The notes under the pieces: generated by a model
Databases searched by the model: none
The model's input: only the letters and a program-made list of their open reading frames with translations
What the model was told of the DNA's origin: nothing
Made by a program: the position numbers and the translations under genes
Assembly: GCA_012295275.1 (NCBI GenBank)
Contig: CM022671.1
Location: 28,611,822 to 28,675,821 of the forward strand
DNA: 64,000 nt
Direction of reading: 5' to 3'
Source: Chrysomallon squamiferum
Taxonomy: Eukaryota > Mollusca > Gastropoda > Neomphalida > Peltospiridae
In this document: positions 28,350 to 45,276 of the stretch, one piece after another
How positions within the stretch are numbered: the stretch's first letter is position 1
Layout of the letters: every line of letters starts with the position of its first letter

Positions 28350-29499
28350 GTGAACTGTCTTTGGCGGTTTTAAAGTTAATAAAAGTAATTTAACAGCAAT
28401 AATAATTATGATATTAACAAGATTTTAACACCACTGGAACAAGATTACATTAATATATATATAAGTTATAACTCTTCAAACTGTGATGTAATTTTAAAAT
28501 TTTATTGTTATTGTTGTTGTTTGAAGTAATCTCTTCGTTTAGGATTTTTGCTTCTGTCAGCTAAAGCTACGAATGCAGTCACACACGTGTTAATGATAAC
28601 ATCCATAATGCTTTAGCACTTTATTGTTAATTCTAACCGTTCGTGTTGTTTCGAACGACTGGTATTTTGTGCCAGGGTAAGCGTAACATTCAGAAAAACC
28701 GGCTTGTTGTTAAGAGACGTCTGGCAGATGGTCATGGGGAAGTGGTGGCTAATTACGTAAGTGATCGATATCTAGCCTCCAACCAATCACAGGCATGGCA
28801 TGGGGGCGGGATTGACAGCTTTGAATTGAGGGGAAAAAGGCCAATGAAAGGAAAAGGAACTGAAAAAGTAAAAAAAAAAAAAAAGAAAAAGGTGAGAAAA
28901 TTCAAAACAGAAAAAAGATATCTATTATTATAAATATAGCAACAACAAAAATAAAATTCGAGATTTCAAAACAAATCGAAACTATAACAAAAAAAAAAAA
29001 AAAAAAATAAATAAAACATAGAAAATAAAATAAAATAATAATAATTACAAAATAAAATTAACGTGTGTGTGTGTGTGTGTGTCTATTGCCGCATGAACAT
29101 ACGCACAAAATTTACTTTCCAGCTACCCAAAAATATTTGGCAGATACATTCCATTTGGCAAATTCTCAGTATGAAATGTGAAGAAATGACACTCTGGCCA
29201 AATATCACTGACGCACATGCTTATTTCACAGCATTACTCCGTTGTAACAACTCTTCACGTACCCTTGGGCGCCTGTCTGTGGTAACGGAAAGTTTTGTTT
29301 TTTTCTCTCTCCTATACAAGAAATAAAGGAAATACACGCGACTGGCGCGCCTCCTAGTGGCCGATTACAGCCCTGACCAATGCAGAATGAGGTGAACGTA
29401 ATCGCTAAACGATTTTTTTTTTTTTTTTTTGTCGAAGGTCAAATTCCAGTCCTATACAGTGGCCAGGTGTTAACAGTTAAGAGGATTTTCTCAATTTGT

Positions 29500-29663
29500 A
29501 GGTGCTAACTAACATGGCCGCTAAACGGAAAGATAATACTCTTCTAAATGTTGAAAATGTTTTTATTATGTTAAAGTCAATTGTTCTTTGTATTGTAAAC
29601 CAAATGTTTTCTTTTATGCATCGAATACCTGTACAAAAATACAAAATAAATTATATATACGTG

Positions 29664-29693
<30 letters not shown>
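29500..29693 (+). mobile_element. possible poly(A)-tailed retrocopy
   Basis: An AATAAA at 29645 is followed about 13 bases later by an uninterrupted run of about 31 A (29663-29693), the arrangement of a reverse-transcribed mRNA 3' end. Upstream is a short frame starting MAAKRKDNTLLNVENVF near 29514. No target-site duplication was identified and the source transcript is unknown. The A-run could be a simple repeat. Confidence 0.25.
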
Positions 29694-29702
<9 letters not shown>

Positions 29703-30621
29703 GACAAGAAGGAAAGAATAGGCAACGAATAAATGTAGCTTATACATATAACAGAAATCTATCACCTATATAAACCTTTTTATTCCTCTGATCTATAAAT
29801 TGGGCTATCAATACAAAAACAAAAAAGTAAAGATACTTTAAGACATTATTTTCAGGTCTGCAGTAAAAAATTGTGCAAGCAAGAAAATAAGGACGGTTTG
29901 ATGGATAATTATTATTATTATTATATTTTATTATGTAAAAAGTAAATTAAACTATAAATAAAGAAGGAATGAAACAAAACAAACCAAGTGCAAAATGTTA
30001 CACAAATGTATGTTCTCAAGCTTGTCTAGTTTTAAAGCTGCTAATTGTTTTAATCTTCCTAACCCAGATCTTTACTCAACAAAGGGAACAACAAAAAACA
30101 ACAACAAAACAACACCGTCGTCAACTGCAATACAAGAGATAAAAAACAAAAATAAAGAAAACAGAAACTAAAAAAAAAAAAAAAAACAAAAAAACAAAAT
30201 AATAAAAATAACAATAAAGAAAGAAAGAAAGAAAGAAAAAAAAAAAAAAAAAAAACGATACAAAAAAGAAAAGAAAAAGAAACGAAACAAAGAACAAAAA
30301 CTGACAAACAAGGGAGAGAAACGAAAATCTTCATCCGTAATGCGTAGTTAACCTATGTTTAATCTACAAATGGTTTTATTCCGACAGGCGGGTTTTATCT
30401 AATTGCGAGGTCGCACAGACACAACACGTGCTTGGTCACAGATGAAACCTGGCTTATTTTTCCTTCCAGACTCTTTATCGAAAGCCACGATGCATGCTTT
30501 TGCACGGGCAGTTAAAAACAACATATGCGGCAGATGCGTTTATTGTGTATCGTTTAACAAAATTATGAATGATAATTTTAAAATGTGCTGACGAAATAGT
30601 CATTTGTTCGAAATTATTACG

Positions 30622-30668
<47 letters not shown>

Positions 30669-31026
30669 TAAGTTGAAGAAGTTTCTGATTTAGGAATCAT
30701 AAAAGTATTCTTTTTATATTTTTAAATTTATTTACACAGAGGGTACAAATTTTCAGAAGTACACGGATAATTCTTAATCTAAGGGAAGCAACCCATGGAA
30801 TCGATCTTCGGGAAAATTTGTTCGAATTTGAAAGGATAAGTTTATTTAAATTTGTTCGATTTTAATTTAGTTCATTTGATAATACTTCAATGGCACATAT
30901 TTAATTTATTCTATAAAATAATTTTTACTAGAAATAAATGACACATACAACTTTCTTAAGCGACCAGATGAAACGTGAGAGAAAAAAACAAAGAAGAAGG
31001 ACATTTTTTAAAACATATATTAATTG

Positions 31027-31058
<32 letters not shown>

Positions 31059-31732
31059 AAATAAAAAATTAAATAAATAGAATAACAACAGCATAATGAA
31101 TAGACAATAATAATTTTTAAATAGATAAATAATCTATTAAAAAATTAAATAAATGTAAATAATACGATTAAAAAAACCCAACAACAAACAACCTCTAACC
31201 AAAAAGCACAATAAAACAAAACTAGGTTCCTGTAAACAGAGCATGGTAACAAAATAATGCTCGTTTTAAAGATGTGGATTAAATGAAACTTTGGTAATGT
31301 TTAATATTCGAGACTTGCTTTGGAAGTAATATTTCACTGTATCAGATAGTTTTATGAGGATCTAATACGAATTTGACAGACATGTCAAATCGGAGTTATT
31401 AGAATAAAAATTACTTCCCCTTGTTTGTAGCGATTGATTTCCAAGATTAAGTTCTGTCAAGAGTTATGTCTCTTACTATATCCAAGGCAACCTACTTTTA
31501 TATAGGAAGAAATGTTTCATTTAATACAGGAATGGAAAACCGTGACGTTTATCCAAAACAGAAAATAACACTCTTCACTGACATACATTCATACATACAT
31601 ACATACATACGTACGTACGTACATACATATATACATATATACATACACATACACACACACACACATTTACATACATACATAAATACATATATATATATAT
31701 CTACACAAACACACACACACACGCACACACAA

Positions 31733-31836
31733 AATAAAATAAAATGAAATGAATTATTGATCTTCCTTTCACGATCACACAAACGTGTGTGTTTTCGTGA
31801 AAGGAATATCAATAATTCATTTCATTTTATTTTATT
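31733..31836. repeat. near-perfect inverted repeat (42-bp arms, 20-nt loop)
   Basis: Arms 31733-31774 and 31795-31836 are reverse complements with a single mismatch (gatcttcc against gatattcc). The 20-nt loop contains further pairing (cacac with gtgtg). It could be a small foldback/MITE-type element or the DNA of a long hairpin RNA. No terminal repeats or target duplication were recognised. Confidence 0.85.
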
Positions 31837-33240
31837 AATAAAACTTATAATAACCACAGTTATATTTATTAAAAGGATCTCATTTTTTTCGTAATACATC
31901 ATAAAGATATTTATTATTTCATTTTATTTTATTTTATTTTATTTTTTTATTTATTTATTATTATTTTTTTTTCATGATATATTTTATTTTTATTTTCACA
32001 CGACCTCGAACATATGTAAACAAAGTATTCTGTTACGTCGGAAGAAAATATTAAAGATAACGAGGCCGATGATAATGTGATATCAATGATTTAAATTTTC
32101 AAAATTTCGATTCATATTCTTTCAGTATCCGTATAACTGATTATAAATCATTATAAATTCATTAACAATAGTCATTAAAAACTATACGTTAATTCTTAAC
32201 TTGAAGCGAATTGTCATCTATTTTCACGTCATTATGTGAACACACACACACAACACACTCACACATACATACATGCATGCATACATACATACATACATAC
32301 ATACACAAGTTCATACACACATATAGATAGATAGATAAATAGATAGACCGATAGATAGACCGACCCACAGACAGGTAAATATATTACAATTTTATTTTAG
32401 TTAGATCATAATGTCTATTGTATTAACTACAGTCATTTGGATATGAGTCATTTGGTAAACATATGTATTTTTTGTTATATGTTACCGTCATTTCACTCAG
32501 TTAACACTGTTCAGTATCTTGTTTTAATTTCTCTGTCAATATTTTGTACCTTTTGATATTATGTGAAGACCAGTGTCTTGTGAATACGGTTCCTCATCAC
32601 TCCAGGAACATTTTTTTAAATTTTATTTTCGTTTTGTTTGAATCATAGATACATTATGAATTCTTTACATCTTTTACTGTTAAAAATAAACAAAATCTTC
32701 TCTTACTTTTACTGACATTAATTTATATGTTTTAGCAGTAAGTAAAATCCATTTTGTTCTTAAAATGATATCGCGTCATTTGCTCAAAATTTACTTTTTT
32801 TCTCCTGTTATATAACACCATAATTTCACTCTGTATTTTACTATTAATAATAAATTGTATCATATTTTACTTTCAGTCCCAGTTATATATATATATGTGT
32901 GTTTATTTATTGATTTTAACTGTAAGTGAGAAAAAAATTGTCATCTGAACTCGATTTCTGTTTTCTTTTCTTTTCTTCTTCTTTTTATTTTTTTCAAAAT
33001 ATAAAATTACATATCATCATAATATATCTTTTATTATTATTCGCAAAAATCAATATCTTATTTTATTCCCACTGACCCGAACACGCCCACCATGTAAAAA
33101 AAACCTTTTGTCCTGTGATTATTGTTTTCTCGGCATTCACTGGATGCTTTACAGGTTTGATATCGATGTTAAAACAAATCTGTATTGTACATCTCCTCCG
33201 AGCGGCAGGCAGGCTGTCCCGGGTTACTGGTAAACAAAAG

Positions 33241-33263
33241 CGTCTGCTACGTTTTAGCAGACG
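33241..33263. repeat. small perfect hairpin upstream of the first CYYR1-like gene
   Basis: cgtctgcta and tagcagacg form a 9-bp stem around a 5-nt loop, about 90 bp before the ATG at 33352. It may lie in the 5' UTR. Function unknown. Confidence 0.4.
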
Positions 33264-33351
33264 AAGAAGTGGGACATATGAAATGAGGCAGACAGACAGA
33301 GAGAGACAGAGAGAGAGCGATAAGCGTCGGATGTAAATAAAGCATGCGAAT

Positions 33352-36437
<3,086 letters not shown>

Positions 36438-37269
36438 AACATTCAAAATAAAACAGGAAATGTCACTGTTTCTGTAATAGAACACACACATACTACACAT
36501 ACATACATACATCTTACCATAAAATCAAAAACAAATAATAATAATAATAATAAAATTATATGATTTTTTTTTTTTTTAAATTGTGTTTAATTTAAAAAAA
36601 CAAAACAAGAAAACTCCCACCAAATTTCATGTAATTTTATTATTATTATTATTTTATTTTTTAAACTTACCTACGGTGAAACGTATACTCAAATTTGTTA
36701 TTTAAATTCAGTAACAATAATCGAATTAATAAAAAATAAAAAATAAAAATAAAAAAAAATAAAAAAAAATATCTCGAAGTATTTTCTGTGAAAAATAAAT
36801 AGTGTCTGTCGGATGATAATTAACTTATGTATTGTTATAACAAAAGCTTCTAATGACATTGGTGTATACGTGAAATGTGCACTGGGTCACTAATTATTAT
36901 TACTAAGTCTGTCTGTTAGTGGAAACATTATTCGATTGATTTAGAGTAATTGTTTCCCTGATATGACGTATTTTCGTACAGAAAAATTAACAAACTGACA
37001 TCGATGTGCAGTATGATTCCAGTTTATCATGAACTTCTAGATACTAAAATATATATTATAAACCATCAAAAACGTATTATTAACATGCTATTTATTTAGA
37101 TTTGCTCTCCCGAGTAATTTATGCAAATTCGACTAAGTAAGTTTTAAGTTTCAGAAAATTTCATATCGATAACAAATAAATAAATAAATAAAATAACATA
37201 AAAATAAAAAATAAAAAATTGATGTATAAAATATTGCTGCTATGCTGCTTCTTCTGCTACTGCCACTAA

Positions 37270-37308
<39 letters not shown>

Positions 37309-38080
37309 AATTAATTAAATAAATAAAAAAATTATATGATAACGTTGTGCAAAAATAATACGAAACTAAGACCTTTTTTTTATTATACGAGACAAAAAAA
37401 TGTCTTCTTAAAAATATTTTTTACACCGCTATCACAGGTTTTGAACACGCTTAAATCACGTCACAGCCGCTTGAGTGAACTCTGAAAATATTACTCTGAT
37501 AACAGAAATACAGACGAATTAAAATACAAAAAAAACACAACTTGGAAACATTTCGTAATGGAAAAATTGTCGGCTGAATATATTCTCGTTATTCGTAACG
37601 TTACTGAGAAAAGGTCACGGAAGATCAAGTATTTAAAGAAAAAAAAAGATAGCAATATCTGAAAGATTTGATTTAACATAGATTTAAATTTAACTGCGGT
37701 TTTAATTTTTTGTCAGACGAGAAATGGAGAGTTAGCTTACAACAGTGTATCTAATGAAACAACTGGATCAAGAAACGATTTTAACATTTCTTCTAGATGA
37801 GTTTATGACTGTTTTGATATATATTTTATTTATTTCAGTATTTTTCACTTTAAAAGATGTCTATGCGTGCTTGTACGCTGAATAAATTCCTGTTTAGTTT
37901 CACTGAATGTGATATAACATACGTCAGTCAGTTCAAAATCATTGCTTCATTTCAGATTTAAAATTTTTAATTTTTATTTACTGTGAAAGTCTTTGATATT
38001 TATCAATAAAAGGTATTATTATTATTCTTGTTGCTGCTTGTCGTGTTTTAATGTTGTAATTTTAATGATATTATTGTTGA

Positions 38081-38112
<32 letters not shown>

Positions 38113-38260
38113 GTAGTAGTAGTAGTAGTAGTAGTTGTAGTAATAGTAGTAGTAGTAGTAGTATAGCTCAGTAGGCAATACCCACGATAAACATACAACT
38201 AAAACAAATATCCTTACATGTACAGCTCTGTTTTGTTGGACAAAAGCCGCCCTAGTTAGA
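36438..38260. other. intergenic DNA between the two CYYR1-like genes
   Basis: AT-rich DNA with AAT, AAATA (37268-37310) and ATT/AGT (38085-38162) repeats. No exon was recognised. Confidence 0.6.
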
Positions 38261-38280
38261 TATAAAGCACTTTGACGTCA
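38261..38280 (+). promoter_or_regulatory. TATA-like box and palindromic CRE upstream of CYYR1-like gene B
   Basis: TATAAAG at 38261-38267 and TGACGTCA at 38273-38280 lie about 115-130 bp before the ATG at 38394. The spacing would place transcription start near 38290 with a roughly 100-nt leader. TGACGTCA is the perfect CREB/ATF site. Its position just downstream of the TATA box is unusual, so it may be coincidental. Confidence 0.4.
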
Positions 38281-38393
38281 GTTCTATACAGCGAGGTGAA
38301 CGCCGTTTTTGAGTATGAGCGCTTTGTGAACAGGGAAGTACTTCTCCAAGGACAACGAGTAAACAGTGTAAACCCGTTACAGTAATATCCAAC

Positions 38394-38955
38394 ATGGCGA
38401 TTTCGTACACTGTACTACTTTTAATCTTGTATTCTGCTTGTAAGTATATAATAAAGCTTTACTTTTAGATGACCAGATACAGAAACAAGTTGAAGAGTTT
38501 TTTTTCAAAGTCCTGGTACAGATTAAAGTTGAACAGATGAGTGACAAAGCTGTAATTAATGAAAAAACTCAAACATAGAAGTTATTAAGTTCCGTGATGT
38601 TTAACTTCGTAGTAACGAAGGTTTCTAATTACGGAGTAACATAATTTCGTGTAGGGGTTAAGCTAGCAATATATCATATAGTATTTTTGTTAGATAAGTT
38701 TTCAAAACATTTTTTTTTTTGAATTGTGTAATACAGGTGAACAACAGCAACAACCACAAGAACAAAAAAAAAATAAAAAAAAATAATGAAACTATTTTTG
38801 TTGATATAAAATACAAGAAATTACGCAAGAAAAACACTTCCAATAACAAACATGTTTAAGAAACAGATACGTAAATTCAAATACATTTATACCGAAACTA
38901 ACCACGAATTAGTGGTAAAAATGTACTATTTATTATTAAAAGTTATTACTACAAT

Positions 38956-39001
<46 letters not shown>

Positions 39002-39006
39002 CATTA

Positions 39007-39037
<31 letters not shown>

Positions 39038-39710
39038 TATTATTATTATCATTATTATTATCATTATTACTATTATTATTAGTATTGCTATTATTGTTAT
39101 TATTATTGTTGTTGTTGTTGTTGTCGTCGTTGTTGTTACTCTATGACTACTACTGTTACTACTATTACCACCATCGTCGATACCATCATTATAATTACTG
39201 CGAGAACAATAAAATTAATTTTAGCGTTTTTAAAATTTTTTAATATCCATACGACATTAATTTTAACCTTTTGAAAATACAACGTTAAATAAGAGAAATG
39301 TATTTGCTGTGGCACATGCCACGTTTCGAACCTACATCTCTCAGCTCCTCTTTCAGGTGCTGAGGCTAGTTACTACTGTCTGAAATACACGAACTTAGGA
39401 TTCTACTACATCACCTGTGCGTACGGATGCTGCGGAAACACATACAACAGATACTGTTGTCTAGGGTAAGTGAAACAAAAATGACAAAAAACACACAGTA
39501 TGAGTGTGGGAAATGAGGGGGATGCGTGTGTGTGTGTGTGCGCGCGTATGTTTGTATGTTTGTATATTTGTGTGTTTGTCTGTGTGTAGGTATCTGTGTG
39601 TGTGTGTGAGAGAGAGAAAGAGAGAGTAAAGATGAGAATGAGAGTGAAAATGACACTGAATATAACAGTGAGGAAATGAAAGGATGGGTGTACGTGGGTG
39701 TGTTTTCATT

Positions 39711-39788
<78 letters not shown>

Positions 39789-41493
39789 ACAAATAGAAAA
39801 ATAACTAAGTTAGCTATCTCTTCATGATCGAACACACACACACAAACATATCTACAGACAACCCAACTAATAGTAAATATGACATAAAATACACACATCA
39901 CAGATGAGTATGATTATAAGAAAAATGGGGATGTGTGTGCGTAGGTGCGTGTGTATTTGTGTGTTTGTACATAACCAACATTTTCTCGTCCTCTGATTTT
40001 CGTTTCTGTTATATCTTTAACAGAATTTTTCTTATATGAAATATTATCTTTATAATATAATTCACTTGCCTTTATTATATATATGTTTTGTTTTCAGAAC
40101 ATCCTTGACCGCTGGGATTGTAACGCTTGTCATTATTGCTATTCTGATTATCGCCCTTGTTGTATGTGTGTGTTTGAAGAAAAAAAGCTACAGCGGCCGA
40201 GTCGTCAGACCAGCCAATCGGAGCACGCGCCCAGATACTACTGTCGTGTTCTCAGGTTTGCTTTTATCGTCCACTTTGAAAAGTACACTTAATACAGCTT
40301 ATTTTAAATAATAACATTCTCAACACATTATGAAGTACATACGGGCGAAGCAAAAATAATACTTGTTCATACTATTACTTCTAAATATATAAACAAATAA
40401 ATATAATGATAAATATCAACAAAAAAAAAAGAAATAATAAATAAATAAATAAATAAATAAAACAAAGATAATAAGAAAACATAATAAGTAAATAATAAAT
40501 AATAAATAAAAAATAAATAAACTTTAAAAAAATTTCAAATCGAAATTAAATAATTAATAATTTAATAAATAAGTAAGTAAGTAAGTAAATAAATAAATAA
40601 CAAAAACACCAGAAAATGAATGAGAGCATTTTGATTAAGATATTTTTTTCACATTCTAACTTATATTTTTGGATTACAGATTCTTGAATTGCCTTTATCA
40701 ATGTCTTGCATTAAAAAAGCATTAATAGTTTAATGATGATAGTAATAGTGATAACAAAATCAACAACCAAAATAAAACAATGAGTGATGATGATGATAAT
40801 GATAATATATTAGAGATGATGATGATTATTATATTAATAACAATAATAACAACGATAATAATTTTTTAGTGATGATAATCATAATGATGTAGATAAGACT
40901 TTTTTAATATATATTTATTTTTTGTTCTATACACAGCCAATAACTCGCAGCAGTCTGGATACTATCCTAACCCTTACTACCCTTATTCTCCTTACTCTCC
41001 TTACTCTCCTTACTCTCCTTACTCTCCTTACCCTCAACCTCCACCATACAAAGATCTAGAGACCTCCTCTCCACACGTAAACAACAACAACGCACAGCAT
41101 CCAGGTGGCCAAGGAAGAATTGTGTCTACAGGACTAGCACCAGGTGTCCACCCCCCTCCTGCACCCCTCCCAACGGAACAGCCACCCGCATACTCTCCTC
41201 CAGAATATTCGCAACCTCCTGAGACAACACAGTTTGGAAACAGAAATGCAAACACGCCAGCAGCTACGTCCCCGTCAACAGCAGGACTGCAGCATCCAGG
41301 GACGGCAGCATCTTCAGAAAGGAGGCAGAACACGGAAAGTTCTGGGTCGTCAGTGAGAGGTGGCGGAACGTCGGGGAATTCGGGGAATTCGGGGAATTCA
41401 GGGACGCCAGTAACGCCAGCAACACCAAATGAATCAGCAAGGAATGAGCAAGATTCCGGAATTAATAGCCGTCCAGCATCAAACAGACAGTAG
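38394..41493 (+). CDS. CYYR1-like cysteine/tyrosine-rich single-pass membrane protein B
   Basis: Four exons, 38394-38439, 39357-39465, 40098-40255 and 40937-41493 (phases 1-2-1, the same as gene A), encode 289 residues. A signal peptide (about 1-15) is followed by a cysteine/tyrosine-rich ectodomain with YYCLKY, TCAYGCCG and RYCC (about 17-50), a transmembrane helix (about 53-75), a basic KKKSYSGR, and a long low-complexity tail. The tail holds a run of PYS triplets (about 41000-41030), a PPPY site, PPAY and PPEY sites, and GNS repeats near the C-terminus. The TTQFG motif in the tail is shared with gene A. It is a tandem duplicate of gene A with a diverged tail. By analogy with CYYR1 and WBP1-type proteins it may recruit WW-domain ubiquitin ligases; this is inference. 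Each exon joins in frame and the gene looks complete. Confidence 0.88.
38960..39124 (+). repeat. (TTA/TCA)n then (TTG)n microsatellite
   Basis: About 150 bp of ATT/ATC triplets followed by GTT triplets, in intron 1 of the second CYYR1-like gene. Confidence 0.95.
39726..39782 (+). repeat. (GA)n microsatellite
   Basis: About 28 GA units in intron 2 of the second CYYR1-like gene, preceded by short GT runs. Confidence 0.95.
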
Positions 41494-41664
41494 ACTGTGC
41501 TTGTTAAGTGTGGATTATTATTATTTTTTTATTTTTTTTTTTTCCACACATACTTCCAGATTTAAAATATTTTTCGTGAGACATTTTTCAGAGAAATCAA
41601 ACTGATATACCTACTTTTATCTAATTCAGATTAATCTTTGTCTTTTCCATATAGTGTGCCTTAA

Positions 41665-41724
<60 letters not shown>

Positions 41725-41878
41725 CATAATAATAATAATAATATTAATAATAATAATCTAGTGTACGTAGAACCGTGTTTTTAGCATTTGAATATGTATA
41801 TACGTGGTTGAGGTGCAAAAGAATTATATAATGTATACTTCATAAAGTATAGCAACTAACATACATAAAATTTGTTTC

Positions 41879-41932
<54 letters not shown>

Positions 41933-42704
41933 TAACACACACCAACAAATAATCAAACGAAAACAAACCCTTATTAAAAATCAGACTGAAATTTGTCTTA
42001 CAATATTCAGTTTTAAACTAACCGAAAAACTCATAAACTTTATTCAGTGTTGTGTTACTAATATTTAACGTATCTATATCCTCCTGTTCAATATTTACAG
42101 TATATTATCAATGACTTTAAGTTAAAAAGGAAGCTACTTTTAATATTTTATTACATGTGTCGTTTAAAAAATGATTCACAGTTATTAATACTATTCGTTT
42201 TATGGTTTGTGGGTTCAAAATATTGTATGTGTTAAAATTTTATATTTTTGTTAATTTATTTTTATGTGAATAGATAAATTATTATTCAGCGACATGCTGA
42301 TTTCATTCAATGTATTAAAAGATGTTTAAATACGGACGTATTTATGTGTGAGTGTGCAGGTGTGCTTGAACGAAAGTTCTCAATTATTTAGACAGAGTTA
42401 TAAATAGCGTATCGACCTTTGACCTGCAATATGGTGTCAGACAGATCCGCTTGTCAAATGATTTCGTGCATAAATTAAACAGCTAGATTATACTGTGTAA
42501 AATTTGCAAATAAAGTTAACCTATTTTTTAAGATATATTTTTTTTTTTTTTTTTTTTGTTATTTAGATTTAAAATTTTAATACCGTTTAATGAAAATGTT
42601 TTCTAAATTACTGGAGAAAGGTCGTTTTTTGACAAAAATGAATTCCTAATGTTTAAACCGTGTATTTTTTGTAATCACTTATATCAAATAACATTTCAAT
42701 AAAT

Positions 42705-42781
<77 letters not shown>

Positions 42782-42963
42782 AAAAAATAAAAACAAAACA
42801 AAAACAAACAAACAAAAGCCATTTATTATTAAAGTTTTAATATATTAAAAAAAAAAAAATCATTTAATATTAAAATTTTTAAAAATCATTTAATATTAAA
42901 ATTTTAATATATTATTACGAAAGTTTTTTTTTTTTTTTGTGACACAGTCCTATAGGACTTTTA
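41494..42963. other. intergenic DNA with AAT arrays, (TC)n and a block repeated inverted at 60.2 kb
   Basis: AAT arrays occur at about 41668-41755 and 41878-41930, and a (TC)n run at 42711-42780. The block at about 42340-42460 recurs in reverse complement at about 60197-60328. From about 42630 the DNA resembles the start of SDR copy 3 (about 56545), so the tandem SDR unit begins here. Confidence 0.7.
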
Positions 42964-44074
42964 CTACTCGCTAGGTTTAGTTGGCATTGCTGTGGGTAGA
43001 CCGAGTGGTGGTTCAAGCTGTCGTTCGGTGTAGAATGAGCCGAATTTCGGAGTAACCGCCATCAGTTTTCCGTTGTTCTCTTCATCTTCAACCAGTTTTA
43101 AGAAAGCTTCAGCCACGGTAGACACCCTGAATGTGAAAAAAAGATTAACACAAATAAAATAATGCACACTGAGAATTAAGAAAAGAAGAAGCAGTTTTAA
43201 AATGCAGTTTTAAAAGAAAAATATATAATTTTCGTGAGTAAAGTTTTTAGATACAAATTCCCACTGACTAAAATCTTTCCATCACAGTCAAAGTCTTGGA
43301 TTATATTTATTAAAACTACAGATTATATTTATTAAAACTACTGTAGTAACTGCAGCTATTCTAATATTACAAACGTTTTTGTGTGTCTCATATGTATCGT
43401 GCGCTCGTACCTGCGTGCATTCGCCTTTACATATACGGACGACATACATACAAACGTACACACGCACACATACATGCACAGAAGCATCCACTCCACCACA
43501 CAGTTATACATACTATCACATATTCTTGTTCTAACAGAGTGATTTAGTGAACTGGAACAAAGTCCTGTTAACAACAACTTTCTAACTGAGAACGATAAAA
43601 CAGTGTTTGTATCTGTCGACTTTGTGTTCTTACGACAAGCGTCCCATGAAGTCTATGCACGCTACTAAGCTGTCTAAATCGAGGCACTCGTCTGCTTTGA
43701 CGTCCACCAGATTCGTGTCCACCGCGGAAGGACACAGACACGCTAGTCTCACACCCATGCTGGATATTGCGGGATTTTTCTGAAATCAATGGGTTTTTTT
43801 TATTACATGCTGTAGTCTGAAGCAGATATTTAATAACGTGAATGTGACTACGACGACATATACACAGATGTACATGTGTATTTGTGTGTGTATTTTCTGT
43901 ACAGATTCTGAGAAACGTAATTAAACCAACCGCCAAGCTCTGAGTAAATCCAACAACTGCGTGTTTTGTAGAGGCGTAAATAGGAGTCCAAAACCACGGG
44001 ATCAGTCCTGACAAAAAAAAAAAAAAAAAAAAATAATAAAAGTAATAAGGTTTTAAAAAAATAAAGGAATATAC

Positions 44075-44476
44075 GTTGGTGCCTTGACCTAAGAGTTCAA
44101 GTCGTTCCTTTGGCTGTAGATATAGCCTTTATCGACTTCTTCTGCTTCAGTATGGTAATATCGTGAAAGTACTACGCTCGTACTGCCTAGCCATGTTGGC
44201 TACGCGCACACCTCGCTCATGTTTTCCTATGATTTCATGCTTTAATTTAATGGACATCATGCACTTCTTCTTCTCAGCACTGTCCGTTTCACTCACTTTC
44301 CTGGGATCCACGGAAATTTGGCAAAATCCTGCACAAAACGCGAGCAGAACACAACAAAGATGCTTCGACGGCGAAGTAACCACGTGAAGCAAACGAGTGA
44401 GACGCGGGATGCTGGGCGGATGTTGTGTTGTTCGTAGCGCCGATTAGCAGCGGGGTAACCGAATCTCGCTCGTAAC
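44075..44476 (-). mobile_element. Tigger/pogo-type DNA transposon remnant in SDR copy 1
   Basis: On the minus strand a frame with KLKHEIIGKHERGVRVANMA (about 44250-44190) matches the N-terminal CENP-B-like helix-turn-helix of Tigger transposases. The left edge (ggtgccttgacctaagagtt) resembles the terminal repeat seen better in copy 2. The element is internally deleted and cannot encode a transposase. It lies in the intron between e4 and e5, the same intron as in copy 2. Confidence 0.7.
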
Positions 44477-45240
44477 ATATGTACATATATTTATATACGT
44501 GTGTTTATATGTGTGTGTGTATGTATACATTAAAATTAGTTTTATCATCTCCATCATCATACCTATATTATACAAGTAGCTGTTAAAATGTAACGTGAAG
44601 AGTTACCGCTAGTGAACCAAACACAAAATACAATACCTACAACTGAAGACATGTTTATTATGACGCCTCCCTTCCCTCCTTTTACTCTGTTCATATGTTC
44701 TAATGCCAAGTTAGTTCCCAGAATAACTCCATTCTGAAATTACAATCATTAATAAGAACACTGGGGGACGTACACACATATAATAATAATTTAGTGTCAG
44801 AAGTGATCAAATAAAAAACAAACAACACAATAATGTTATTTCTGATATCGGTATAATTTATAACTTACTTTAGACTACGTGAGAAGAATTTACGAGTCTG
44901 TTTTAGTTAGTTGTCTTAATTTACAAATATTAAAATCTGCTATTTCGAAAAATATTACGCCATATGATATATTAACGAAAAGAGAGCGAGTTAAAAGTAA
45001 TTGCTTGTTATTACAAGGCAGTTCGTTCAGTGTTATTATACGTACTGTGACAGTTAATATAATTATATAGTTCTCGTTAAAATACGTACTAAATTAATTT
45101 TTATCTGCATTTCGCATAGGTTTTCCTTCATAATTCCAGCATTATTCACCATCACATCTATCTGTCCAAAATTTGTCACAGCCGACTGAAAGGCTGCTTG
45201 AATAAATAACATACTACTGAAAGTAACAGTCAAAACATTT

Positions 45241-45276
45241 GTCCATAAATTATATATATATATATAATTTATGGAC
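45241..45276. repeat. 36-bp perfect palindrome
   Basis: Positions 45241-45258 and 45259-45276 are exact reverse complements centred on an AT run. It is part of about 118 bp present in this copy and absent from the same intron of SDR copy 2, where gtccaagaaatacgac is continuous. Confidence 0.85.

Larger units (their letters stand above)
22171..33351. other. long intergenic stretch without a recognised gene
   Basis: No exon with family similarity was found over 11 kb. Content is AT-rich DNA with poly(A)/poly(T) runs, ATT and AAT repeats (28300-28349, 30629-30668), CATA/CA runs (31590-31730, 32220-32330), an AAAAT array, a strong hairpin at 31733-31836 and a possible retrocopy at about 29500-29693. 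Open frames here are short and follow repeat composition. Confidence 0.6.

Noticed and set aside
28643-28933. 96-residue basic frame
   Set aside because: It ends in a Lys-rich A tract, with no splice context or recognised family. It is probably chance.
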